From Ciceribacter lividus (GTDB taxonomy: Bacteria > Pseudomonadota > Alphaproteobacteria > Rhizobiales > Rhizobiaceae): a DNA stretch of 64,000 nucleotides. Every line of letters starts with the position of its first letter. Position 1 is the first letter of the stretch. The notes beneath the pieces are model-generated. The model did no database searches and was not told the origin of the DNA. It saw nothing but the letters and a program-made list of their open reading frames with translations. Location of the stretch: positions 22,464-86,463 of the forward strand of contig NZ_QPIX01000017.1 in the NCBI RefSeq assembly GCF_003337715.1, written 5' to 3'. This document shows, piece by piece, positions 53,551 to 60,950 of this stretch. A program made the translations under genes and the position numbers.

Positions 53551-55632
53551 ATGACCGCAAACACGGACAGACCAGACGCGACCGACGATGTGCGGCATCT
53601 GACACCGGACGAGTTGCAGGCGATCGAAGAGACTTACGATCCGGAGCTTCGCTTCCGTGTGCTCGCATGGCCGCTGACGATCATCGCCGCCACGATCCTG
53701 TTTCTGCTCTCCTGCTATCATTACTACACCGCGGGTTTCGGCATACCGCAGGCGACGGTTCATCGCGGCCTGCACCTCGGCGTCACGCTGCTCATTGTCT
53801 TTCTGAGTTTCTCGGCTTTCGGAAAGAAGGAGATCAGGCCGAGCGTCACGGCGCCGTTCGGGCTCCCGGTGGCGGACTGGATCCTTGGCGTCGCGGGACT
53901 TCTGGTGGCCCTTTATGTTCCCTGGATATACAGCGAACTGGCGTTCCGAGTCGGCAATCCGCTGCCCATCGACGTCGCCATGGGTACGATCCTGATCGTC
54001 GTGCTGCTCGAGGCGGTTCGTCGATCGATGGGCTGGCCGCTGCCGGTGATCGCGATCCTCTTCATCGCCTACGCCTACTTCGGCAAGTCGATGCCCGGCA
54101 TCTTGGTGCATCCGGGCGCAAGCTGGTCGAACATCGTCAATCATCTCTATCTCACCTCGCAGGGCATTTACGGGACGGCGCTCGGCGTGATCGCGACCTA
54201 TGTCTTCCATTTCGTCCTGTTCGGGGTGATGGCAACGCGAATTGGCCTCGGGCAGCTCTTCATCGACGTGGCCTCGGCGCTTGCCGGCCGCTATGCCGGC
54301 GGACCGGCCAAGGTATCGGTCGTTTCGTCCGCGCTGCTCGGGTCGATCTCCGGATCGTCCATCGCCAACACAGTCACGACCGGTGCTCTCACGATCCCGG
54401 CCATGATCCGGATCGGCTATCCGCGTCATTTCGCGGCCGCCGTCGAGGCCGCCGCCTCGACCGGCGGTCAGATCACGCCGCCGGTCATGGGAGCCGTCGC
54501 GTTCCTGATGATCGAATATCTCGGCCTGCCGCTGACGACGATCCTGACGGCAGCCCTCGTTCCCGCCTTCATGCACTTCTTCGGCGTGCTGGTGCAGGTA
54601 CACCTCGAAGCACGGCGGCTCGGTCTCAGGGGCCTTTCCTCCGCCGAATTGCCGAATGCTTGGAAGGTCCTGAAGGAGGGTTGGCTGACGGTGGTGCCGC
54701 TCGTCATCCTGATTGCGGTGCTGTTGTCCGGCCGCACACCGTTTGCGGCCGCGTTCTGGTCGATCACCGCCTGCGTCGCGGTACTGATCATCCAGCAGGT
54801 TCGAGTGCACGGCGTGGTGAACGGTCTGCATGGGACAGCCCGCGGCCTTTGGGAGGGTTTCATCCTGGGCGCGCGGCAGTCGCTCTCCGTTACCGCAGCG
54901 GCAGCCCTCGTCGGGGTGGTAATTGGCGTGGTGACCCTGACCGGCGTCGGCTTCAAAATCGCTTACATGGTGACCAGCATCGCCCAGGACTGGGCCGGCT
55001 CGGTGCACGCGACGCTCGGCTTCCTGCCCTTCGAAATGATGACGGTCCCTACCCTGACGCTGCTCTTCACGCTCATCCTGACGGCGGTCGTCTGCATCCT
55101 CATGGGTTGCGGCATTCCGACGACAGCCAACTACATAATCATGGTCGCTGTCGCCGCCCCGATCCTCGGCCTCCTCGGCGTGCAGCAACTGGTCGCACAT
55201 TTCTTCGTCTTCTACTACGGAGTGCTTGCGGACGTGACCCCGCCCGTCGCCATGGCCGCCTATGCGGGCGCCGGGATTGCGGGGGCCAACGCGTTCAAGG
55301 CGGGCAACACCGCTTTCCGGCTCAGCATGGGCAAGGCCCTCGTTCCCTTCGTCTTCGCCTTCCAGCCGGCCCTGCTGCTGGTGACCGACGGCTTCACATG
55401 GGCGAATTTCTTCCTCGCCTTCGGCGGCACCGTCCTCGGCATCGTCGTGCTTGCGGCTGCGGTCTCCAACTGGCTCTTCGCCCCGCTCTACTGGTTCGAG
55501 CGGATTGCCCTCGTCTTTTCGGCGATCCTGCTTGTGGCACCCGACCTGACGGCGACCGTGATCGGAATACTGCTCGTCGCACCCGTCGCCGCCCGGCAGT
55601 TGCTCGGCAAGCGCCGCGCTCCCTTAAGGTAG
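53551..55632 (+). CDS. TRAP transporter fused permease, 4TM plus 12TM type (693 aa)
   Basis: An inner-membrane ion-coupled permease joining the small (DctQ-like) and large (DctM-like) subunits, the usual partner of TAXI receptors. About sixteen hydrophobic segments run from residue 35 to the end. The large-subunit landmarks are SALLGSISGSSIANTVTTGA, EAAASTGGQITPPVMGAVAF, VCILMGCGIPTTANYI and DVTPPVAMAAYAGAGIAGAN. ATG 53551 has GAGGAGA upstream. With 52463-53464 it is a complete importer, but no catabolic enzyme follows, so its substrate is open. Confidence 0.93.
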   Translation: MTANTDRPDATDDVRHLTPDELQAIEETYDPELRFRVLAWPLTIIAATILFLLSCYHYYTAGFGIPQATVHRGLHLGVTLLIVFLSFSAFGKKEIRPSVTAPFGLPVADWILGVAGLLVALYVPWIYSELAFRVGNPLPIDVAMGTILIVVLLEAVRRSMGWPLPVIAILFIAYAYFGKSMPGILVHPGASWSNIVNHLYLTSQGIYGTALGVIATYVFHFVLFGVMATRIGLGQLFIDVASALAGRYAGGPAKVSVVSSALLGSISGSSIANTVTTGALTIPAMIRIGYPRHFAAAVEAAASTGGQITPPVMGAVAFLMIEYLGLPLTTILTAALVPAFMHFFGVLVQVHLEARRLGLRGLSSAELPNAWKVLKEGWLTVVPLVILIAVLLSGRTPFAAAFWSITACVAVLIIQQVRVHGVVNGLHGTARGLWEGFILGARQSLSVTAAAALVGVVIGVVTLTGVGFKIAYMVTSIAQDWAGSVHATLGFLPFEMMTVPTLTLLFTLILTAVVCILMGCGIPTTANYIIMVAVAAPILGLLGVQQLVAHFFVFYYGVLADVTPPVAMAAYAGAGIAGANAFKAGNTAFRLSMGKALVPFVFAFQPALLLVTDGFTWANFFLAFGGTVLGIVVLAAAVSNWLFAPLYWFERIALVFSAILLVAPDLTATVIGILLVAPVAARQLLGKRRAPLR

Positions 55633-55642
55633 GCGGCTTTTC

Positions 55643-55680
55643 TTGCGGCAATTTCAGTGCGTTTACCGAGGGTGCCGCAA
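55643..55680 (+). terminator. Possible terminator after the TRAP permease
   Basis: TTGCGGCA (55643-55650) and TGCCGCAA (55673-55680) form an 8-bp stem with a 22-base loop, just after the permease stop. Long loop and no T-run, so weak. Confidence 0.3.
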
Positions 55681-55807
55681 AATGCGTTTGCCGTTGGGGC
55701 CGACCGGATCTGACTTTGCACATGCACGCGAAATAATGTTTTCATTGCAGATGCCTTGAGTTTGCACGGATGAACCGTGCTCTGCGTGTCGCATGTCGGG
55801 GGGAACA

Positions 55808-56809
55808 ATGAAGGATAGCAGCGGCGGCGCCATCCGCTCACGAGCGGAAACGGACACGCGAACCGGTGTCAGAGCCGGGCTCACCTTGCGTCAGATCGAA
55901 GTCATACGCGCAGTCATGATCGCCGGCACAATCGCAGGTGCTGCGCGCCTGATGAACGTTGCCCAGCCCGGCGTCAGCCGGACGATGAAACACATCGAAG
56001 GCTCGCTCGGCATCAAGCTCTTCGTCAAGAAGGCCGGACGCCACGTCCCGACTGACGAAGCACGCGATATCTTCGCGCAATTGCAGGAAGTGCATCGCAA
56101 GGTGGACGACCTCCAGTACTCGATCGGGCGGCTGGAGCGTGGATTGGGCGTTGAACTCGCAATCGGTTCGGTGCCTAGCATCGCCACCGTCATGGCGCCC
56201 GAGGCGGTTGCGAAACTCATGCGCTTCTGCCCCGACATCAAGGTCAATTTCGATATTCTCAAGATCGAGGAGGCCATCGATTATCTGTTGCTCGGCAAGG
56301 GCGAAGTGGTCGCCATGAGCTACAAGCTGTCTCACCCCTCGATCACCTTTGAGCCGCTGTCGAAGGGGCATCTGGTCTGCATCACAGCCAAGGAGCATCC
56401 GCTGGCCAGCCGCTCCATGGTGTCGGCGCGAGAGATCGCCGAATACCCACTGATCGGAATTGACCCGCGCGACCCCTATGGCGCGATCATGGCGGGAATA
56501 TTCGAGCGCGAAGGACTGCGATACGACATCCCGATCCGGGCCCGGTTCGGCACCACCGTTTGCGCATTGGTCAAACGCAACCTGGGAGTCGCGGTCATAG
56601 ACGCTTTCACGGTGGGCGACATGGAAAACCAAGGGATCGCGATTATTCCGATCAGCGAGGATACCGTCTTCCAGACCTACGTCGCTTATCGCGCGGATGC
56701 CGACCTTTCGAGCTACGCAGAACGGTTCGTGGCGATCCTGCGCCGTGAAATGGACGAACTCATCCATCGGGCGCAGATGTCGCGCAAATCCATAACAAAA
56801 TGGTACTGA
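55808..56809 (+). CDS. LysR-family transcriptional regulator (333 aa)
   Basis: The helix-turn-helix lies at about residues 22-80 (LTLRQIEVIRAVMIAGTIAG, then LMNVAQPGVSRTMKHIEG). An effector domain follows, with VELAIGSVPSIATVM and VKRNLGVAVIDAFTVGD. The layout resembles CbbR/OccR-group regulators. ATG 55808 follows GGGGGGAA; an ATG 15 bases upstream is possible. It precedes the tctCBA-aroE-quiC operon on the same strand. A dyad and a TTGACA hexamer lie between them, so it is the likely activator of that operon, with shikimate, quinate or a breakdown product as inducer (inference). Confidence 0.9.
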   Translation: MKDSSGGAIRSRAETDTRTGVRAGLTLRQIEVIRAVMIAGTIAGAARLMNVAQPGVSRTMKHIEGSLGIKLFVKKAGRHVPTDEARDIFAQLQEVHRKVDDLQYSIGRLERGLGVELAIGSVPSIATVMAPEAVAKLMRFCPDIKVNFDILKIEEAIDYLLLGKGEVVAMSYKLSHPSITFEPLSKGHLVCITAKEHPLASRSMVSAREIAEYPLIGIDPRDPYGAIMAGIFEREGLRYDIPIRARFGTTVCALVKRNLGVAVIDAFTVGDMENQGIAIIPISEDTVFQTYVAYRADADLSSYAERFVAILRREMDELIHRAQMSRKSITKWY

Positions 56810-56852
56810 TAATGCAATAAAGAGTATTTGCGTTATGGATCAAAACTTGACA
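56809..56852 (+). promoter_or_regulatory. LysR-type dyad and -35 element before the TctC operon
   Basis: ATAATGCAA (56809-56817) and TTGCGTTAT (56828-56836) match in 8 of 9 positions around a 10-base spacer. A perfect TTGACA lies at 56847-56852. No strong -10 is visible, as is common for LysR-activated promoters. Confidence 0.5.
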
Positions 56853-56955
56853 ATCATTAGGCGTTTACGACGTCACTGACGACTGCGGCCGAGCGGAAAG
56901 AGGATCCGCCGGTTACTACGGAGAACAAAGCAAAACCTTTGAGGGAGGAGCAAAA

Positions 56956-57951
56956 ATGTTGAGGCGCATACAGGGAGCGATGGCCGCTCTCGTACTTTTT
57001 GCCGGCGGTGCAGCCGCTGGCGATTATCCGGAACAGGACATCCAGGGCATTATTCAGTGGGGTGCAGGCGGCAGTACCGACCTCGTCATGCGTTCGGTTG
57101 CTCCGCACGCGGAGAAGGTGCTGGGCCGCAGCATCGTCCTGTCCAACAAGACGGGCGGCGTCGGTGTGATCGCCACCCAGTTCGTCTCGACGCAACCGTC
57201 GGACGGCTATACGCTGCTTATGAGTGCTGAAAATCCGCAACTCTACAAGGTCATGGGCCTGTCCCAGCTCGACTACGCGGACTTCTATCCGGTCAACGTT
57301 CTGGCGCGCGGCATACCGGTGCTGGTCGCCAACAACGACGCACCATTCAACACCATCAAGGAACTGGTCGATTACGTTCAGGCCAATCCGGGGCAGGTCA
57401 AGATGGGTTCGACCGGTCCGGGCGGCCTGCCCTCGGTCGTGGGAGGCATGCTGTCCTCGCAGATCGATTTCAAGGTCACCGCTGTTCCGTTCGACGGCGA
57501 TGGCCCGGCTTTGACTGCCATGCAGGGTGGTGCCGTCGACTTCATGCCGGCCGTCCTTGGCGCCGCCGTCGAGCACGTGAAGGCTGGCCGCATCAAAATT
57601 CTCGGTATCTTCGACAGCGAGGCAAACCCCGTCCTGCCGGACGCCAAACCGATCGTCGCCGATTATCCGGAATTCAAGAAGTTCATGCCGTGGGGTCCGT
57701 TCTTCGGCGTCTTCGTCAAGCGTGACACCCCCGACGACATCAAGGCAAAGCTGGTCGAAGCCTTCAAGGCCGGCGCGAATGCACCCGAGTTCCAGAAGCT
57801 GATCTCGGACCGCGGCTATGTCTCGATGAACATTTCGGGCGACGAGGCCGACGACTTCCTGAAGAAATGGCAGTCGACCACCGCCTGGGTCGTGCATGAC
57901 GCCGGCATGTCGAAGAAGTCGCCGGAAGAGTTCGGCATTCCGAGACCCTGA
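56956..57951 (+). CDS. tctC: Tripartite tricarboxylate-type transporter receptor, TctC/Bug family (331 aa)
   Basis: A periplasmic binding protein. A Sec signal (LRRIQGAMAALVLFAGGAAA) precedes the mature GDYPEQDIQGIIQWGAGGST. That fits the Bug-family opening (the loop that binds carboxylates), followed by IVLSNKTGGVGVIATQFV, MGSTGPGGLPSVVGGML and LVEAFKAGANAPEFQKLI. The start follows GAGGGAGGAG. Since the downstream enzymes act on shikimate-type acids, the ligand is probably a cyclic hydroxy-carboxylate rather than citrate. Confidence 0.92.
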   Translation: MLRRIQGAMAALVLFAGGAAAGDYPEQDIQGIIQWGAGGSTDLVMRSVAPHAEKVLGRSIVLSNKTGGVGVIATQFVSTQPSDGYTLLMSAENPQLYKVMGLSQLDYADFYPVNVLARGIPVLVANNDAPFNTIKELVDYVQANPGQVKMGSTGPGGLPSVVGGMLSSQIDFKVTAVPFDGDGPALTAMQGGAVDFMPAVLGAAVEHVKAGRIKILGIFDSEANPVLPDAKPIVADYPEFKKFMPWGPFFGVFVKRDTPDDIKAKLVEAFKAGANAPEFQKLISDRGYVSMNISGDEADDFLKKWQSTTAWVVHDAGMSKKSPEEFGIPRP

Positions 57952-57965
57952 TCGTCGAACGACGA

Positions 57966-57988
57966 ACCGGCCCGTGATGCGGGCCGGT
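57966..57988 (+). other. Intercistronic hairpin after tctC
   Basis: ACCGGCCCG (57966-57974) and CGGGCCGGT (57980-57988) form a perfect 9-bp stem with a 5-base loop. A second small hairpin, TCACCC/GGGTGA around 57997-58012, sits just before the tctB ribosome site and could reduce tctB translation. Confidence 0.6.
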
Positions 57989-58026
57989 CAGCGTGCTCAC
58001 CCCTTGGGGTGATGGGAGGAATATTC

Positions 58027-58548
58027 ATGCAACCGAACGCCAATACACGGCGCCCCGGCGAGATCGCCTTCGGCGCCATGCTGCTGATCTTCAGCCTTTT
58101 CATGCTCTGGCAAGCCTACGAAATTTCCGGCTTTTCGTCATTGAGTTCCGCAGGTGCCTTTCCGATGGCGATGGCGGCCATCATGGTCGTAACGACCATG
58201 ATCTCGTTGCTGCGCTCCTTGCGGCTGCCGTCGCCATCGGGTGGAATGCAGCTCTTCGTCAAAGAGGTTCTGCCGCCTACCGTCGTCGCCTTCGCGCTGC
58301 TGATCCTGGGCTATTCGCTGCTCCTGCAGCCGCTCGGCTTCGTGCTCGCCTCCTTCACCTTCCTGCTGGTCTCCTCCTGGTTCCTGCAGGCGGGGCAGTT
58401 CAGGCGGGCGCTGCTGCTCTCGGTCATATCCATCGTCAGCGTATACATCGTGTTCCGCCTGATCTTCCAGGTCGTCTTGCCTGAGGGGATCATACCCGAA
58501 CGCAGCATCATGGCCGCCATCGGCAGTCTGTTCGTCGGAGGCAATTGA
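58027..58548 (+). CDS. tctB: Tripartite tricarboxylate transporter small permease, TctB (173 aa)
   Basis: The small membrane subunit with four predicted helices: ISGFSSLSSAGAFPMAMAAI region, LPPTVVAFALLILGYSLLL, GFVLASFTFLLVSSWFL and LLSVISIVSVYIVFRLIF. These match TctB layout and length. ATG 58027 follows GGGAGGAA. It ends six bases before the tctA start. Confidence 0.9.
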   Translation: MQPNANTRRPGEIAFGAMLLIFSLFMLWQAYEISGFSSLSSAGAFPMAMAAIMVVTTMISLLRSLRLPSPSGGMQLFVKEVLPPTVVAFALLILGYSLLLQPLGFVLASFTFLLVSSWFLQAGQFRRALLLSVISIVSVYIVFRLIFQVVLPEGIIPERSIMAAIGSLFVGGN

Positions 58549-58553
58549 GGATC

Positions 58554-60095
58554 ATGGAAGCACTCTCCTACCTCTTTTCCTCCTGGCTTCAGCCGGACCT
58601 CCTGCTGTTGACCGCCATCGGCACCTTCGCCGGCATCTACATCGGCGCCATCCCGGGTCTTTCGGTTACCATGGCGGTGTCGATCCTGATCTCATTCACC
58701 TTCAGCTGGGAGGTCAACCCAGCGCTCGCCCTGATGAACGGCATCTTCATGGGCGGCGTATACGGCGGCTCGCGCACCGCCATCCTTCTGAATATCCCAG
58801 GCGCCCCGGCGGCGATCGCCACCGCGCTCGACGGTTATCCCCTCGCCAAGAAAGGTGAAGCGGGTGAGGCAATCGGCCTTTCAACCGTCATGTCCTTTTT
58901 TGGCGGCTTCGTCGGCATCATCGTACTTGCCTTCGCCGCCCCCGTCGTCAGCGAATTCGCGATCAAGTTCCAGCCGCGCGACTATATGCTGCTCGCAGTC
59001 ATGGGTATTCTGCTGGTCGGCTCGCTGTCCGGCGAGAGCATGGCCAAGGGCATTTTTGCGGGCGCGTTGGGCATGCTTCTCGGTACGGTCGGCCTCGACC
59101 CGATGACGGCCGAGCAGCGCTTCACGTTCGGCTCCGTGCAGCTGATGAACGGCATCTCTCCGATCGCACTCATGATCGGCCTGTTCGGCGTGTCCGAGGC
59201 GTTGCTGCAGCTCCACAATCTCCATGCCGAAGCGGTCAAGCAGAAGGTCGACAAAATCGTTCCGTCCTGGTCCGACGTGAAGAAGTACCTGCCGCTCAGC
59301 CTCCAGACCTCCGCCATCGGCGTCATCATCGGCGCACTTCCGGGAACCGGAGGCGATATCGCGGCGCTGATGGCCTATGACCATGCCAAGCGCGTTACAA
59401 AGAATCCGGAAGTTCCCTTCGGTCAAGGCGCCAAGGAAGGTCTGGTCGGACCCGAATCAGCCAACAACGCAGCCGTTGGCGGCGCCTACATTCCGATGCT
59501 GACGCTCGGCATTCCCGGCGATGCCGTCACCGCCATCATCATCGGCGCGCTGTTCATCCATGGTCTGAACCCCGGCCCGCTGCTGATGATCGAGAAGCCG
59601 GACATGTTCTGGTTCACGGTCGGCAACCTGGTGCTCGCCAACATCTTCATGCTCATTTTCGGGCTGACGGGTATCAAGATCTTCACCCGCATCGTCGAAT
59701 GCCCGAAAGCCATCCTGTTCCCGCTTATTCTCCTGCTTAGCGTAGTCGGTGCCTTCTCCATCAACAACGCCATCGCAGATGTCTGGTGGATGCTCGGCTT
59801 TGGTGTCTTCGGCTACCTGATGAAGCTCTACGGTTACCAGGTCGGACCGGTCGTGCTCGGCATCATCCTGAGCCGCCTGATGGACGACAACTGGCGCCGC
59901 GCAATCATTTCCGAGCGGGATAGCATTCCGTCATTCCTCCTCGGTGTCGTGTCGAGCCCGCTCTCGCTCGCGCTGCTTCTAACCATCGTTTTTGTCCTTC
60001 TCAGTCAGAGCCCGCTTTGGAAATACATCGCGAAACTGTTCGGCAAGCGAGCCGATGCTGCGGCCGGGACGAAGCTGAGCAATAAGGAAAAGTGA
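58554..60095 (+). CDS. tctA: Tripartite tricarboxylate transporter large permease, TctA (513 aa)
   Basis: The large ion-coupled membrane subunit with about 12 helices. The family signature GAIPGLSVTMAVSIL lies near residue 30. NGIFMGGVYGGSRTAILLNI and PGAPAAIATALDGYPLAKKG follow, and the internal repeat GALPGTGGDIAALMAYDHAK marks the second half. GPESANNAAVGGAYIPMLTL is typical. ATG 58554 (MEALSYL) is preferred; a TTG three codons earlier overlaps the tctB stop. It ends one base before aroE, so transport and catabolism are coupled. Confidence 0.93.
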   Translation: MEALSYLFSSWLQPDLLLLTAIGTFAGIYIGAIPGLSVTMAVSILISFTFSWEVNPALALMNGIFMGGVYGGSRTAILLNIPGAPAAIATALDGYPLAKKGEAGEAIGLSTVMSFFGGFVGIIVLAFAAPVVSEFAIKFQPRDYMLLAVMGILLVGSLSGESMAKGIFAGALGMLLGTVGLDPMTAEQRFTFGSVQLMNGISPIALMIGLFGVSEALLQLHNLHAEAVKQKVDKIVPSWSDVKKYLPLSLQTSAIGVIIGALPGTGGDIAALMAYDHAKRVTKNPEVPFGQGAKEGLVGPESANNAAVGGAYIPMLTLGIPGDAVTAIIIGALFIHGLNPGPLLMIEKPDMFWFTVGNLVLANIFMLIFGLTGIKIFTRIVECPKAILFPLILLLSVVGAFSINNAIADVWWMLGFGVFGYLMKLYGYQVGPVVLGIILSRLMDDNWRRAIISERDSIPSFLLGVVSSPLSLALLLTIVFVLLSQSPLWKYIAKLFGKRADAAAGTKLSNKEK

Positions 60096-60096
60096 C

Positions 60097-60948
60097 ATGC
60101 CAAGTGGTGCCGTTCGCCTCGGCCTCATCGGAGACAATATCGCCCGATCGCAATCGCCGCGCCTGCATGAGCTGGCTGGCCGGCTTTGTGGCCTCGAGGT
60201 AACCTACGAACGGCTCGTGCCGGCCGACATGGGCCGTTCGTTCGAAGCCGTCTTCGAGACCTGCCGAGGCGAAGGCTTCCGCGGCATCAACATCACCTAC
60301 CCCTACAAGGAAAAGGTGACGAACTACCTGACGGTGCCCGACCGCGCCATCGCCGCGATCGGTGCCTGCAACACCGTACTCTTCGGCAAGGGCGGGCCGA
60401 CTGGCTACAACACCGACTATACCGGCTTCATGGCGGCGTTTCGCGCTGCGTTCGGCAATGCCCCTCCCGGAAAAGTCGCGATGGCGGGCGGCGGCGGCGT
60501 CGGCAAGGCGGTGGCCTTCGGCTTGGCCGGGCTGGGATGCCAGGAGCTGGTTGTCTATGACACGTCGCCCGAGCGTGTAACGCCGCTTCTCGACGCACTC
60601 GGGCAGGCCGGGTTCTCCCTGGAGGTGCGAATGGCAAGCTCCATCGAGGAAGCGGCCGAGGAGGCGGACGGGCTGGTGAACTGCACGCCTCTCGGCATGG
60701 TCGGCTATCCGGGGAGCGCCATCCCTGCATCGATCATCGGAAAGCAGCGCTGGGCCTTCGACGCGGTCTACACGCCGGTTGATACCGAGTTTCTCAACGA
60801 GTGCCGCCGCGCCGGTCTCGAGGTCGTCAGCGGCTATGAACTGTTCTTCCATCAAGGCGTGGACGCGTTCCGACTTTTCACGGGTATCGAGGTCGATACC
60901 GCGAAGCTCCGCCGCGAACTGCGCCGGTGCGAGGAGATGGAGGCCTGA
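60097..60948 (+). CDS. aroE: Shikimate/quinate dehydrogenase (AroE/YdiB family, 283 aa)
   Basis: An NAD(P)-dependent oxidoreductase between shikimate (or quinate) and its 3-dehydro form. The substrate site is visible: Ser18 and Ser20 in IARSQSPRLH, the catalytic Lys71 in NITYPYKEK, Asn92 in GACNT and Asp107 in NTDYTGF. The cofactor motif AGGGGVGKAVAFGL is near 126-139. The C-terminal GYELFFHQGVDAFRLFTG is standard. Its place in an import-catabolic operon argues for a degradative (QuiB-like) role rather than biosynthesis. It starts one base after the tctA stop. Confidence 0.9.
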   Translation: MPSGAVRLGLIGDNIARSQSPRLHELAGRLCGLEVTYERLVPADMGRSFEAVFETCRGEGFRGINITYPYKEKVTNYLTVPDRAIAAIGACNTVLFGKGGPTGYNTDYTGFMAAFRAAFGNAPPGKVAMAGGGGVGKAVAFGLAGLGCQELVVYDTSPERVTPLLDALGQAGFSLEVRMASSIEEAAEEADGLVNCTPLGMVGYPGSAIPASIIGKQRWAFDAVYTPVDTEFLNECRRAGLEVVSGYELFFHQGVDAFRLFTGIEVDTAKLRRELRRCEEMEA

Positions 60949-60950
60949 CG

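Noticed and set aside
51260..55200. Long minus-strand open frames opposite the ATPase, TAXI and TRAP genes
   Set aside because: Composition is biased and family motifs are absent, while plus-strand genes are unmistakable.
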